Assembly: GCF_020529025.1 (NCBI RefSeq) | Contig: NZ_JACNMM010000005.1 | Coordinates: forward strand, 248,001-312,000 | From: Oceaniglobus trochenteri | GTDB taxonomy: Bacteria; Pseudomonadota; Alphaproteobacteria; Rhodobacterales; Rhodobacteraceae | Length of the DNA stretch: 64,000 bases | Direction: 5' to 3' | Part shown: in pieces, positions 53,032-62,682 of the stretch | Layout of the letters: each line of letters begins with the position of its first letter | Position numbering within the stretch: the first letter of the stretch is position 1 | Made by a program: the position numbers and the translations under genes | Notes under the pieces: generated by a model | Told to the model about the DNA's origin: nothing | What the model saw: only the letters and a program-made list of their open reading frames with translations | Database searches by the model: none

Positions 53032-54306
53032 TTACAGCATCAGCCGCCGGGCATCGCCCAGCAGGTATTTCAGGTGCGCACAGAACCGTGCGGCCAGCGC
53101 GCCATCGACGGCGCGGTGATCATAGGACAGGGACATGGGCAGCATGTTGCGCGGTTCGAATTCGCTGCCGTTCCAGACCGGCGCCATCTTGGAGCGCGTC
53201 AGGCCCAGGATCGCCACCTCGGGCGCGTTGACGATGGGCGTGAACGAGGTTCCGCCGATCCCGCCCAGCGACGAGATGGTGAAGGTCGCGCCCTGCATGT
53301 CCTGGCTTTTCAGCTTGCCTTCGCGGGCCTGGCCGGAAAGTTCGCCCAACTCTTTGGAAATCTCGACGATGCCCTTGCGGTCGGCGTCCTTGATCACCGG
53401 CACCATCAGCCCGTTGGGCGTGTCGGCAGCAAAACCGATGTTGTAGAAAGATTTCTTGATCAGCTTGTCGCCGTCGGGATGGATCGAGCTGTTGAATTCC
53501 CAGTGCTTTTTCAGCGCGCTGACCGATGCCTTGACGATGAACGACAAGAGCGTGACGCGATAGCCATCCTTCTTGGCCTCAGTGTCCAGTTCCTTGCGGT
53601 ACTGGTCAAGCTCGGTGATGTCGGCCTCTTCGTTGTGGGTGACATGGGGAATGTTCAGCCACGAGCGGTGCAGCGCGGGGCCCGAGATCTTCTTGATGCG
53701 CGACATCTCCACGTCTTCGACCGGGCCGAACTTGGAGAAATCCACGGCCGGAATCGGCGGAATGCCCATGCCACCCTGCGCCGGCGCGCCACCCGAAGCC
53801 GCGGGGGCCGAGGCGGATTTGAACATCGCGGTGATGTCTTCGCGCAGGATGCGGCCCTTGCGGCCCGATCCGTTGACCTGGGCCAGATCGACGCCCAGGT
53901 TGCGGGCAAAGGCACGCACCGAAGGCGAGGCATGGGCCTTGGAAAAGCCGCTGTCGGTGAAGGCGGGCGCCGGAGCGCTGGGTGCGGATTTCGCTTCTTC
54001 CCTCGGCGCCTCTTCCTTTGGCGCCTCGGATTTCGCGGGGGCCTCATCGGGCGCTTTCGCTTCCTCTTCGCCCGCGCCTTCCAGCACCATGATCAGGCTG
54101 CCTTCCGACACCTTGTCGCCCTCGGAAACCTTGATTTCCTTGACCACACCCGCGGCCGAGCTTGGCACTTCAAGCGTCGCCTTGTCGGATTCCAGCTCGA
54201 TCAGCGGATCTTCCTTGGCGACTGTATCGCCCACCGAGACCAGGATGGTGATGACCGGCACATCCTTGAAATCGCCGATATCGGGTACTTTAACGTCTAC
54301 ACTCAT
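53032..54306 (-). CDS. aceF: Pyruvate dehydrogenase E2, dihydrolipoamide acetyltransferase
   Basis: 424 residues: one lipoyl domain with K42 in ELESDKATLEVPS, an Ala/Pro/Glu linker (about 80-125), an E3-binding domain (ASPSVRAFARNLGVDLAQVN) and the acetyltransferase core with SYDHRAVDGA near the C-terminus. It transfers acetyl groups to CoA. The single lipoyl domain and E1 of the aceE type fit the homodimeric-E1 PDH found in some alphaproteobacteria. It lies 21 bases after aceE. Confidence 0.96.
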   Translation of the reverse strand: MSVDVKVPDIGDFKDVPVITILVSVGDTVAKEDPLIELESDKATLEVPSSAAGVVKEIKVSEGDKVSEGSLIMVLEGAGEEEAKAPDEAPAKSEAPKEEAPREEAKSAPSAPAPAFTDSGFSKAHASPSVRAFARNLGVDLAQVNGSGRKGRILREDITAMFKSASAPAASGGAPAQGGMGIPPIPAVDFSKFGPVEDVEMSRIKKISGPALHRSWLNIPHVTHNEEADITELDQYRKELDTEAKKDGYRVTLLSFIVKASVSALKKHWEFNSSIHPDGDKLIKKSFYNIGFAADTPNGLMVPVIKDADRKGIVEISKELGELSGQAREGKLKSQDMQGATFTISSLGGIGGTSFTPIVNAPEVAILGLTRSKMAPVWNGSEFEPRNMLPMSLSYDHRAVDGALAARFCAHLKYLLGDARRLML

Positions 54307-54327
54307 GTCTATCTCCTGATCTCCGGC

Positions 54328-56982
54328 TTACACCAAGCGGGGGTTCGGCTTGTCGCCGTCGATGTCGTATTTGGAAATGGCCTTTTCCATCTCGGCCTTG
54401 CTCACGGCCTTGAGCTTGTAAAGCTCGACCATGGCGGCGGCCGCGATGTGGTTCGCGTCCACCTCGAAGAAGCGGCGCAGGTTGACCCGGCTGTCGGACC
54501 GTCCGAAGCCGTCGGTCCCCAGGATGCTGACCGGTTGTTCCATGAAGCCGCGCACCTGTTCGCCATAGTTCTTCATATAGTCGGTGGCGATGATCACCGG
54601 GCCCTTCGCATCCTCCAGCGTCCTGGTGATGTAGGGCACCTTGGGGTCGCTGAGCGGGTTCAGGCGGTTCCAGCGGGCGCAGTCCTGGCCGTCGCGGGCC
54701 AGTTCGTTGAAGCTGGTGGCGCTCCAGATGTCGGCGGTGACACCGAAATCCTCCTTCAGCATCTCGGCGGCCTTCATCGCCTGCACCAGGATCGTGCCCG
54801 ACCCCATGAGGTTGACGTGCTTCTTGCCGGGCTTCTTGACCCGCTCAAGCGCATAAAGCCCCTTGATGATCCCCTCTTCGGCGCCCTTGGGCATCTCGGG
54901 ATGGGCGTAGTTTTCGTTCATCAGGGTGAGGTAGAAATAGACGTCGTCCTGATCGCCATACATCCGCTGAAGCCCGTGCTGCACGATCACCGCGACCTCG
55001 AAGCTGAAGGTCGGGTCATAGGTGATGCAGTTGGGGATGGTGCTGGCCAGGATGTGGGAATGCCCGTCCTCGTGCTGCAACCCCTCGCCGTTCAGCGTGG
55101 TGCGCCCGGCGGTCCCGCCCAGCATGAAGCCACGCGCGCGGCTGTCGCCCGCCGCCCAGGCCAGATCGCCGATCCGCTGGAAGCCGAACATCGAGTAGTA
55201 GATGTAGAAGGGCACCATCGGCACGCCGTGGTTGGAATAGGCGGTCGAGGCGGCGATCCAGTCGGCCATGGCGCCGGCTTCGTTGATGCCTTCCTGAAGA
55301 ACCTGACCGCTGGTCGATTCCTTGTAAAACATCATCTGGTCGGCGTCTTCGGGGGTATAGTTCTGACCCAGCGGGTTGTAGATGCCCACGCTGCGGAACA
55401 GCCCCTCCATCCCGAAGGTGCGCGATTCGTCGGGGACGATGGGCACCACCTGCTTGCCGATCTTCTTGTCGCGCAACAGGGTCGTGAGGATGCGCACAAA
55501 GGCCATGGTGGTAGAGATTTCACGCTCGCCCGTGCTTTCAAGCTGCTGCTTGAAGGCGTCGAGGGGCGGAATTTCCAGGCTGGGCGCATCGGTGAACCGC
55601 TTGGGGAATTCGCCCCCCAGCGCCTTGCGACGGTCGGCCAGATAGGCCTTTTGCGCGTTGTTCAGCGTGACGAAGGGCGCCTTGGGCAGGTCTTCGTCGC
55701 TGACCGGAATCTGGAACCGGTCGCGCATGGCGCGCAGCTGGTCCTCGACCATCTTCTTCTGCTGGTGGCTGGTGTTCATCCCCTCGCCGGCCTTGCCCAT
55801 GCCATAGCCCTTGACGGTCTTCACCAACAGGCAGGTGGGCTGGCCCTTCACCTCGGTCGCGCGCTTGAAGGCGGTGTACACCTTCTGCGGATCGTGCCCG
55901 CCCCGGCGCAGCGCCCAGATCTGATCGTCGGTCCAATCCTCGACCAGCTTGGCGGTTTCGGGATACTTGCCGAAGAAATGCTTGCGGATATAAGCACCAT
56001 CCTTCGATTTGAAGGTCTGGTAGTCGCCATCGACGGTCTCATCCATCAGCTGGCGCAGCCGGCCGGTGGTGTCCATCTCAAGCAGTTCGTCCCAGCCCTT
56101 GCCCCAGAGCACCTTGAGCACTTCCCAGCCCGCGCCGCGGAAGTTGCCCTCAAGCTCCTGCACGATCTTCGAGTTGCCGCGCACCGGGCCGTCAAGACGC
56201 TGAAGGTTGCAGTTCACGACGAAGATCAGGTTGTCCAGACCTTCGCGCGCGGCAAGTCCGATGGCGCCCAGGCTTTCGGGTTCGTCCATCTCGCCATCGC
56301 CGAGGAAGCACCACACCTTGCGGTCGCCCATGTCGATATGGCCGCGGTTGTGCATGTATTTCATGAACCGCGCCTGATAGATCGCCATCAGTGGCCCAAG
56401 GCCCATGGAAACGGTGGGAAACTGCCAGTAATCCGGCATCAGCCAAGGGTGGGGATAGGACGACAACCCGCTGCCCCCCACTTCCGAGCGGAAGTTCTCC
56501 ATCTGCTGTTCGGAAAAACGCCCCTCCATGAAGGACCGGGCATAGATTCCGGGCACGATATGGCCCTGGAAAAACACAAGGTCGCCGCCGTGATCGTCGG
56601 ACTTGGCGCGCCAGAAGTGATTCAGCCCGATATCGTACATCACCGCCGAACTGGCGAAGGACGCGATATGGCCGCCGTATTCGGAGGATTCCTTGTTGCG
56701 CCGCACCACGGTGGCCATGGCGTTCCAGCGGTTGATCGTGCGAATCCGCCACTCCATGTCCTGATCGCCCGGAACCTCCAGCAGATCATCCGAGGGAATG
56801 GTGTTCTGATAGGGTGTCGTCGCGCTGAACGGCAGGGTCGCCCCGGCGGCTCGGGCCTGTTGCACCGCCTTGTCCAGCAGAAAATGTGCGCGGTCGGCAC
56901 CATCGCGGGCGATCACATCCTCGATCGCCTCCTGCCATTCCTGGGATTCCACAGGATCGATGTCGGGGGTTCCGTCTTTCAT
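54328..56982 (-). CDS. aceE: Pyruvate dehydrogenase E1 (homodimeric type)
   Basis: 884 residues, full-length AceE. The thiamine diphosphate motif GDGEMDEPESLG lies near residue 230, with the asparagine of the motif in VVNCNLQRLDGPV. Further blocks include SGLSSYPHPWLMP and TAGRTTLNGEGLQHEDGHSH. It decarboxylates pyruvate and acetylates the E2 lipoyl group. The start at 56982 has GGAG just upstream. First gene of the operon; an inverted repeat at 57011-57027 overlaps the probable promoter. Confidence 0.97.
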   Translation of the reverse strand: MKDGTPDIDPVESQEWQEAIEDVIARDGADRAHFLLDKAVQQARAAGATLPFSATTPYQNTIPSDDLLEVPGDQDMEWRIRTINRWNAMATVVRRNKESSEYGGHIASFASSAVMYDIGLNHFWRAKSDDHGGDLVFFQGHIVPGIYARSFMEGRFSEQQMENFRSEVGGSGLSSYPHPWLMPDYWQFPTVSMGLGPLMAIYQARFMKYMHNRGHIDMGDRKVWCFLGDGEMDEPESLGAIGLAAREGLDNLIFVVNCNLQRLDGPVRGNSKIVQELEGNFRGAGWEVLKVLWGKGWDELLEMDTTGRLRQLMDETVDGDYQTFKSKDGAYIRKHFFGKYPETAKLVEDWTDDQIWALRRGGHDPQKVYTAFKRATEVKGQPTCLLVKTVKGYGMGKAGEGMNTSHQQKKMVEDQLRAMRDRFQIPVSDEDLPKAPFVTLNNAQKAYLADRRKALGGEFPKRFTDAPSLEIPPLDAFKQQLESTGEREISTTMAFVRILTTLLRDKKIGKQVVPIVPDESRTFGMEGLFRSVGIYNPLGQNYTPEDADQMMFYKESTSGQVLQEGINEAGAMADWIAASTAYSNHGVPMVPFYIYYSMFGFQRIGDLAWAAGDSRARGFMLGGTAGRTTLNGEGLQHEDGHSHILASTIPNCITYDPTFSFEVAVIVQHGLQRMYGDQDDVYFYLTLMNENYAHPEMPKGAEEGIIKGLYALERVKKPGKKHVNLMGSGTILVQAMKAAEMLKEDFGVTADIWSATSFNELARDGQDCARWNRLNPLSDPKVPYITRTLEDAKGPVIIATDYMKNYGEQVRGFMEQPVSILGTDGFGRSDSRVNLRRFFEVDANHIAAAAMVELYKLKAVSKAEMEKAISKYDIDGDKPNPRLV

Positions 56983-57010
56983 CTACGTCTCCTTTGCCAA
57001 AAGGCGCGTC

Positions 57011-57027
57011 ATAACATTCCATGTTAT
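57011..57027 (-). promoter_or_regulatory. Palindromic putative operator in the aceE promoter
   Basis: ATAACAT-TCC-ATGTTAT is a perfect 7-bp inverted repeat in the 75-base gap between phbB and aceE. On the minus strand TTGAAA (57054-57049) lies 17 bases upstream of TGTTAT, so the repeat overlaps the -10 region and would fit a repressor site. The regulator is not known. Confidence 0.6.
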
Positions 57028-57057
57028 AACAGCGGCCTTCCAGCAGATTTTCAAATT

Positions 57058-57783
57058 TTAAGCGAAGAACTGTGCGCCATTGGCGCTGATCGTCGACCCC
57101 GAGATGAAACCGGCGTCGTCACTGGCAAGGAACGTGACACAGCGCGCGATTTCCGAAGGTTCGCCCAGACGGCCGACGGGAATCTGCGGGATGATCTTTT
57201 CGTTCAGAACCTTTTCGTCGATGGCGCGCACCATTTCGGTGCCGATATATCCCGGGCAGATCGCGTTCACCGTGATCCCGGCGCGCGCACCCTCCTGGGC
57301 CAGCGCACGGGTGATGCCGATGTCGCCAGCCTTGGCGGCGGAATAGTTGGCCTGCCCCGCCTGCCCCTTCTGTCCGTTGATCGAACTGATGTTGATGACC
57401 CGGCCGAACTTGCGTTCGCGCATGCCGGGCCAGACCGGATGCGTCATGTTGAAGACGCCCGAAAGGTTGGTGTCGATAACCTCGCGCCATTGCTGGGGGG
57501 TCATGCGGTGGAACATGGCGTCACGGGTGATGCCGGCGTTGTTCACCAGAACCTCGACCGGGCCAAGGGCGCCTTCGACCTCGCCGATACCGGCGACGCA
57601 GGCGTCATAATCGGCCACCGACCACTTGAAGGTCTTGATGCCGGTTTCCTCGGTGAATTTCGATGCGGCCTCGTCATTGCCGGCATAGTTCGCGGCAACG
57701 GTATAACCGGCCTCTTTCAGCGCGACCGAGATTGCAGCGCCGATCCCCCGGCTTCCGCCGGTCACAAGTGCAACGCGTCCCAT
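57058..57783 (-). CDS. phbB: Acetoacetyl-CoA reductase
   Basis: 241-residue SDR of the PhaB/PhbB type. VALVTGGSRGIGAAIS is the cofactor site; the catalytic motif is in NISSI and YSAAKAGDIGITRAL; NGQKGQAGQANYSAAK is characteristic of PhaB. It reduces acetoacetyl-CoA to (R)-3-hydroxybutyryl-CoA for PHB. GGAGGAG precedes the start. The usual partner thiolase (phbA) is not in this window. It lies directly upstream of aceE. Confidence 0.93.
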   Translation of the reverse strand: MGRVALVTGGSRGIGAAISVALKEAGYTVAANYAGNDEAASKFTEETGIKTFKWSVADYDACVAGIGEVEGALGPVEVLVNNAGITRDAMFHRMTPQQWREVIDTNLSGVFNMTHPVWPGMRERKFGRVINISSINGQKGQAGQANYSAAKAGDIGITRALAQEGARAGITVNAICPGYIGTEMVRAIDEKVLNEKIIPQIPVGRLGEPSEIARCVTFLASDDAGFISGSTISANGAQFFA

Positions 57784-58064
57784 GTTCTCTCCTCCAGGTC
57801 TTTTATGTGGTTATTTCCGACTGCCGCAGGGTTAACGTAACACCCCCGTGATGTGGACTGCGCAAATGGCAACCCCGGTATGCAATCGCATCCAACGCCG
57901 CCTCCCCGGGTGCGCGAAGGGCGGCACATCTCTTGCAGGTTCTTTTTCACCTCTCCAGTAAGGCATGCCGCCCCGCCCCTTGCAAGCACCTTGCATCGCA
58001 CACCCTTTTCACCGAAGCCCCCCGCGCCTATAGACAGCGCGACAGCACCCCGGAGGCACCGACA

Positions 58065-58652
58065 ATGCGCAAGGCCAGCATCACCCGCACCACCGCCGAA
58101 ACCGACATCACGGTCGAGATCGACCTGGACGGCACGGGCACCTACGACAACCGCACCGGGGTCGGATTTTTCGACCACATGCTCGACCAGTTGTCGCGCC
58201 ACGCGCTGATCGACATGACTGTGCGCGCCACGGGCGATCTCCACATCGACGATCACCACACGGTCGAGGACTGCGGCATCGCTCTGGGGCAGGCCCTTGC
58301 CAAGGCCCTGGGCGACAAACGCGGCATCCGGCGCTATGGTTCCTGCACGCTGGCCATGGACGATACCCAGATCGCCACCGCGCTTGACCTCTCGGCCCGC
58401 CCCTATTTCATCTGGAATGCCGACATGCCGACCGGCAAGATCGGCACTTTCGACACAGAACTGGTGCGCGAATTCTTCCAGGCGCTCTCGACCCACGGCG
58501 GGATCACCCTGCATATCGACAAGGTGCACGGCTTCAACAGCCACCACATCGCCGAGGCGACGTTCAAATCCGTGGCCCGCGCCCTGCGCATGGCGGTGGA
58601 ACCCGACCCGCGCATGGGCGATACCCTGCCCTCGACCAAGGGTGCGCTCTAG
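58065..58652 (+). CDS. hisB: Imidazoleglycerol-phosphate dehydratase
   Basis: 195-residue monofunctional HisB. Metal-binding histidine blocks [28 protein letters not shown] and [12 protein letters not shown] are intact. It removes water from imidazole glycerol phosphate. The start at 58065 has GGAGG eight bases upstream. hisH follows after one base. Confidence 0.97.
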   Translation: MRKASITRTTAETDITVEIDLDGTGTYDNRTGVGFFDHMLDQLSRHALIDMTVRATGDLHIDDHHTVEDCGIALGQALAKALGDKRGIRRYGSCTLAMDDTQIATALDLSARPYFIWNADMPTGKIGTFDTELVREFFQALSTHGGITLHIDKVHGFNSHHIAEATFKSVARALRMAVEPDPRMGDTLPSTKGAL

Positions 58653-58653
58653 G

Positions 58654-59295
58654 ATGCTGACGGTTCTCATCGACTACGACAGCGGCAACCTGCACTCGGC
58701 GGAAAAGGCCTTCCAGAGGATGGCGCGGGAAACCGGCGCGGGTGAGGTCATCGTCTCCTCCCGCCCCGAGGACGTGGCACGCGCCGACCGCATCGTGCTG
58801 CCCGGCGACGGTGCCTTCCCGGCCTGCCGCGCCGCCCTGCTGCAGGATCACGCCGCCCTCTACGCAGCCCTGGTGGAAGCGGTGGAGACGCGCGCGCGCC
58901 CCTTCCTGGGCATCTGCGTGGGCATGCAGCTCATGGCGCGCCGGGGCCATGAATATGCCGCGACCGAGGGCTTGAACTGGGTCGATGGCGAAGTGCGCGC
59001 CATCGCGCCATCGGATCCGGCGCTGAAGGTGCCGCACATGGGCTGGAACGACCTGGTGGTAGACCGGCCGCACCCGGTGCTTGCGGGGATCGAAACCGGT
59101 GAACACGCCTATTTCGTCCACTCCTACCAGATGGAGATGGACGACCCGGCCCAACGCCTGGCCCACTGCGATTATGGTGGCCCGATCACGGCGATCGTCG
59201 GACAGGACAACCGCATCGGCACCCAGTTCCACCCCGAGAAATCCCAGGCGGCCGGGCTGCGGCTGATCGCGAATTTCCTGCGTTGGGCGCCGTAA
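58654..59295 (+). CDS. hisH: Imidazole glycerol phosphate synthase, glutaminase subunit
   Basis: 213 residues, class I glutaminase. The nucleophile Cys is in LGICVGMQLM, and the His-Glu pair in QFHPEKSQ. It feeds ammonia to HisF. It starts one base after hisB, so the two are coupled. The protein shows the normal start LTVLIDYDSGNLHSAEKAF. Confidence 0.97.
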   Translation: MLTVLIDYDSGNLHSAEKAFQRMARETGAGEVIVSSRPEDVARADRIVLPGDGAFPACRAALLQDHAALYAALVEAVETRARPFLGICVGMQLMARRGHEYAATEGLNWVDGEVRAIAPSDPALKVPHMGWNDLVVDRPHPVLAGIETGEHAYFVHSYQMEMDDPAQRLAHCDYGGPITAIVGQDNRIGTQFHPEKSQAAGLRLIANFLRWAP

Positions 59296-59337
59296 GAAAC
59301 GCCGGCGCGCGCGGCGCCCGAAGGATGCCTCCGGCGG

Positions 59338-59359
59338 GGATATTTTTGGACCAAAGATG
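59338..59359 (+). repeat. Intergenic repeat element copy 2, left arm of an inverted pair
   Basis: A 22-base sequence beginning GGATATTTTTGG and ending CCAAAGATG; it pairs at 19 of 22 positions with the inverted copy at 59397-59418, and is preceded by CTCCGGCGG. The pair lies in the 228-base gap between hisH and the DUF2147 gene. Confidence 0.75.
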
Positions 59360-59396
59360 AAAAGGAGGCTGCCCGCATTTTGCGCGGGGCATGTCC

Positions 59397-59418
59397 CATC
59401 TTTGGTCTTCAAATATCC
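59397..59418 (-). repeat. Intergenic repeat element copy 3, right arm of the inverted pair
   Basis: On the plus strand it begins CATCTTTGGTC and ends AAATATCC, the reverse complement of copies 1 and 2 apart from a few central bases. With copy 2 it can form a 22-position stem around a 37-base loop. Confidence 0.75.
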
Positions 59419-59523
59419 AATCCCAAACCGTCAGCCCGCGCCCCGCCCGTGATGGCACGCCCGGCCAGCACCGGGCGCCCGCAGGGAATGGCGTGGCGCG
59501 TCAGCGCCTCCGCCGGGTCACGG

Positions 59524-59910
59524 TTATTTCAGGCGGCGCCAGGTCTGCTTGGAGCACAGAAGCCCGCCCGCGACGCAGCCCGACAGTTTCATGGAATTGC
59601 CCGACAGTGCGATCTTGCCGATGTAGATCTTGCCGTTCGACGGGCGCAGCACCTTGCCGTCATACCGCCCGTCGCCCTTGGGCGTCATGTTGCGCACGAT
59701 CTGCAGCCCGAGGTTAGGCGATTTGTATTCCCCCCCGGCGTTGAAGGTGCGCTGGATCGTGCCACAGAAGGCCGGCCCGCAGGGGGCAATCTTCACATGG
59801 GCGTAGGCGCCGTCGTCGGCCTCGGTCTGCCAGGTGCCTTCCAGCGGGTCGGCCAGCGCGGCGGTTCCCAGCACAAGTGCGGCCCCCAGGGCGATGCAGA
59901 ATTTCTTCAT
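59524..59910 (-). CDS. DUF2147 secreted protein
   Basis: 128 residues with a Sec signal ([20 protein letters not shown]). The mature part is a DUF2147 domain: [19 protein letters not shown] at its start, CGPAFCGTI in the middle and a C-terminal [12 protein letters not shown]. Four cysteines could form disulfides in the periplasm. The function of the family is not established. The start at 59910 has GGAGA upstream. It lies convergent with hisH and divergent from hisA. Confidence 0.88.
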   Translation of the reverse strand: MKKFCIALGAALVLGTAALADPLEGTWQTEADDGAYAHVKIAPCGPAFCGTIQRTFNAGGEYKSPNLGLQIVRNMTPKGDGRYDGKVLRPSNGKIYIGKIALSGNSMKLSGCVAGGLLCSKQTWRRLK

Positions 59911-60055
59911 CTCGGTCTCCTCCCGAATTCTCCCGCCTTCATTGAACGCTGCGCCGCGCCTTCCGGCAACACTGACGTTGGGTCGCTGCCGGCGCTTGAG
60001 CTTGCGGGCCCTTCGGTGCAAAAGGCGCGCGAACAGTGACGAAGGAAAGCCCGCC

Positions 60056-60781
60056 ATGATCCTCTATCCAGCCATCGACCTGAAAGACGGCCAATGCGTG
60101 CGCCTTTTGCGGGGGGACATGGACAAGGCCACCGTCTTTGGCAGCGATCCGGCCGCACAGGCGAAGAGCTTTCAGGATGCGGGCTGCGAATGGGTCCATC
60201 TCGTCGATTTGAATGGCGCCTTCGCTGGCGAGCCGGTCAATGGCGCCGCTGTCGAATCGATCCTCTCAACCATTACTGTTCCCGCACAGCTGGGCGGCGG
60301 CATCCGCGACATGGCCACCATCGAACGCTGGATCAGCCGGGGCCTTTCGCGGGTCATCCTTGGCACAGTCGCGGTGGAAAACCCCGACCTCGTGCGCGAG
60401 GCGGCCCGCGCCTTTCCGGGCAAGGTGGCGGTGGGGATCGACGCGCGCAAGGGGCGCGTTGCCACCAAGGGCTGGGCGACGGAAACCGAAGTGATGGTGA
60501 CCGACCTTGCCCGCAGTTTCGAGGACGCGGGCGTGGCCGCCATCATCTATACCGACATCGACCGGGACGGCGCCATGCAGGGCCCCAATGTCGCCGCGAC
60601 CGAGGCGCTGGCCCGTGCCGTCGACATCCCCGTGATCGCCAGCGGCGGCGTGTCGTCGCTGGACGATCTGCGCGCGCTTGACGCCACCGGCGTCATCGCC
60701 GGGGCGATTTCGGGGCGCGCGCTTTACGACGGGGCCATCGACCTTGCCACGGCCCTCGCCGTTCTGCGCGGAGAAGGCTAG
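60056..60781 (+). CDS. hisA: Phosphoribosylformimino-AICAR ribotide isomerase
   Basis: 241-residue TIM barrel HisA. The catalytic aspartates are in [14 protein letters not shown] (near residue 8) and in the second half, near [14 protein letters not shown]. It isomerises ProFAR in histidine synthesis. GAAGG precedes the start. Its 3' end overlaps the convergent DUF302 gene by four bases. Confidence 0.97.
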   Translation: MILYPAIDLKDGQCVRLLRGDMDKATVFGSDPAAQAKSFQDAGCEWVHLVDLNGAFAGEPVNGAAVESILSTITVPAQLGGGIRDMATIERWISRGLSRVILGTVAVENPDLVREAARAFPGKVAVGIDARKGRVATKGWATETEVMVTDLARSFEDAGVAAIIYTDIDRDGAMQGPNVAATEALARAVDIPVIASGGVSSLDDLRALDATGVIAGAISGRALYDGAIDLATALAVLRGEG

Positions 60782-61242
60782 TCAGCGATCGCCTTGTCGG
60801 TCAACTTGTCCAGCGCGCCGTCGATCTTGGTCAGGTATTCGGCGTCCTGCGGCACCTCAAGCCCTTCGAACAGGGCCGCCGAATTCTCGTAAACAACGCG
60901 GGTGGTGCCCTCGCCGTCAAGATATGTCAGCACCCGCAGCGGCAGCATCAGGCCCACGCGCGGATCGTCCTGCATCGGCGGAGTCCCGACCTTGGGGTTG
61001 CCGAAGATCAGCAGCTCCGACTCTGCCAGCTCCATATCGACCGAGGCGGCGCTGCCCGCATGGTCGACGCGGGCAATCACCGTTGCCCCCGCCTCTTCCA
61101 CTGCGGCGGCCAGGGCATCGACGGTTTCGCTTACCGATTTGGGCGAGGTCTTGCTTTGCAGTTCGGCCAGTACGGGACTGGCGGCCAGGGCCATCGCGAC
61201 GGTCGCACTGGCAAAGGTCAGCGGGCGGGAGTGGCGGGTCAT
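60778..61242 (-). CDS. DUF302 secreted protein
   Basis: 154 residues with a Sec signal ([20 protein letters not shown], cleavage near VLAEL). The mature protein is a DUF302 domain with [19 protein letters not shown] and [15 protein letters not shown], typical of the family. Function is not established. It is antiparallel between hisA and hisF, with a four-base overlap with the end of hisA. Confidence 0.9.
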   Translation of the reverse strand: MTRHSRPLTFASATVAMALAASPVLAELQSKTSPKSVSETVDALAAAVEEAGATVIARVDHAGSAASVDMELAESELLIFGNPKVGTPPMQDDPRVGLMLPLRVLTYLDGEGTTRVVYENSAALFEGLEVPQDAEYLTKIDGALDKLTDKAIAD

Positions 61243-61399
61243 GCTGGTATCTCCTGTTCAGTGATCTTCCCCGCCCAACGCGCCCGCCCCCGCCGGGTTG
61301 CACCCCTGGCGCACACATTTGCGTCAGCTTCAGTTGCGGCTGGCCTTGCGGGGCGTTCCCCGGTATCACCGCGCCAAACCACCAGAACCCGGATGTCCC

Positions 61400-62161
61400 A
61401 TGCTGAAAACCCGCATCATCCCCTGTCTCGACGTGGCCGAAGGGCGCGTGGTGAAGGGCGTGAACTTTGTCGACCTGATCGATGCCGGCGACCCGGTCGA
61501 GGCCGCCATCGCCTATGACGCGGCCGGCGCGGACGAGTTGTGCTTTCTCGACATCCTGGCCACCGAAGACAACCGCGACACCATGTTCGACCTGGTCACG
61601 CGCACGGCCGAACACTGCTTCATGCCGCTGACGGTGGGCGGTGGCGTGCGCACCCCCGAGGATGTGCGCAAGCTACTGCTGGCGGGGGCCGACAAGGTGT
61701 CGTTCAACTCGGCCGCCGTGGCCGACCCCGACGTGGTGGCCCGCAGCGCCGAGCGGTTCGGCAGCCAGTGCATCGTCGTGGCCATCGACGCCAAGACGGT
61801 CGCCCCCGGCAAGTGGGAGATCTTCACCCACGGAGGCCGCCGCCCCACCGGGATTGACGCGGTGGATTTCGCCCGCACCGTCGCCGCGAAGGGCGCGGGG
61901 GAAATCCTGCTGACCTCGATGGACCGGGACGGCACGCGCGCCGGGTTCAACCTGCCGCTGACGCGGGCAATCTCGGACGCGGTCAGTGTTCCGGTCATCG
62001 CCTCGGGCGGGGTGGGCACGCTGGATCACCTGGTGGAAGGCGTGACCATGGGTGGCGCCAGCGCGGTTCTGGCCGCGTCGATCTTTCACTTCGGCGATTT
62101 CACCATCGGTCAGGCCAAGGCCCACATGGCCGCCGCCGGCATCCCCATGAGGCTGTCATGA
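61400..62161 (+). CDS. hisF: Imidazole glycerol phosphate synthase, cyclase subunit
   Basis: 253-residue TIM barrel HisF. The catalytic aspartates are D11 in [15 protein letters not shown] and one in [11 protein letters not shown] (near residue 130). Phosphate-binding blocks include [10 protein letters not shown] and [11 protein letters not shown]. It makes imidazole glycerol phosphate and AICAR with HisH. hisE overlaps its stop by four bases. Confidence 0.97.
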   Translation: MLKTRIIPCLDVAEGRVVKGVNFVDLIDAGDPVEAAIAYDAAGADELCFLDILATEDNRDTMFDLVTRTAEHCFMPLTVGGGVRTPEDVRKLLLAGADKVSFNSAAVADPDVVARSAERFGSQCIVVAIDAKTVAPGKWEIFTHGGRRPTGIDAVDFARTVAAKGAGEILLTSMDRDGTRAGFNLPLTRAISDAVSVPVIASGGVGTLDHLVEGVTMGGASAVLAASIFHFGDFTIGQAKAHMAAAGIPMRLS

Positions 62162-62466
62162 CTGCCCTGCACCGCCTGGCCGAAACCATCGCCGCCCGCA
62201 AATCCGCCGACCCCGAATCGTCCTGGACGGCAAAGCTGCTGGCCAAGGGCCCCGGGAAATGCGCCGAAAAGTTCGGGGAAGAAGCCATCGAGGCGATCAT
62301 CGAGGCGGTGAAGGGCGATCGCGCGCGCCTGACCAGCGAAGCGGCAGACGTGCTGTATCACCTGCTGGTCATGCTGGCCGCGCACGACCTGACCCTTGAG
62401 GATGTCGAATCCGAACTGGCCCGCCGCGAAGGCACCAGCGGCATCGCCGAAAAAGCGGCGCGCTGA
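62158..62466 (+). CDS. hisE: Phosphoribosyl-ATP pyrophosphohydrolase
   Basis: 102-residue HisE, all-alpha NTP pyrophosphatase fold. Mg-binding acidic motif: [20 protein letters not shown] followed by [13 protein letters not shown]. It removes pyrophosphate from PR-ATP. Its ATG overlaps the hisF stop (ATGA). Confidence 0.96.
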   Translation: MTALHRLAETIAARKSADPESSWTAKLLAKGPGKCAEKFGEEAIEAIIEAVKGDRARLTSEAADVLYHLLVMLAAHDLTLEDVESELARREGTSGIAEKAAR

Positions 62467-62682
62467 TTCCAGCCACCTAGATCACCCGCTTTGCCGCGCC
62501 ATTCAATCCGATGGCCAATTGTAAACAATGTGTCTCTAATTGAGTTCTTCCCGGATCGAGAATTCCGTGGTACGAAATTTCGCTGCATTGCCAAACTGTG
62601 CCAAGCCATACCTTGCTGGTGAGATATTGGCGACAATTCCTTGTCCGATCCGTGACGAATACCCCTTTTCAGGAGCCAGAGC

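Noticed and set aside
52504-57840. A 1778-codon open frame on the plus strand
   Set aside because: It runs antisense to lpdA, aceF and aceE, whose products are unmistakable. Long antisense open frames arise from the third-position GC bias of such genomes; the translation is His/Arg/Gly-rich and matches nothing.
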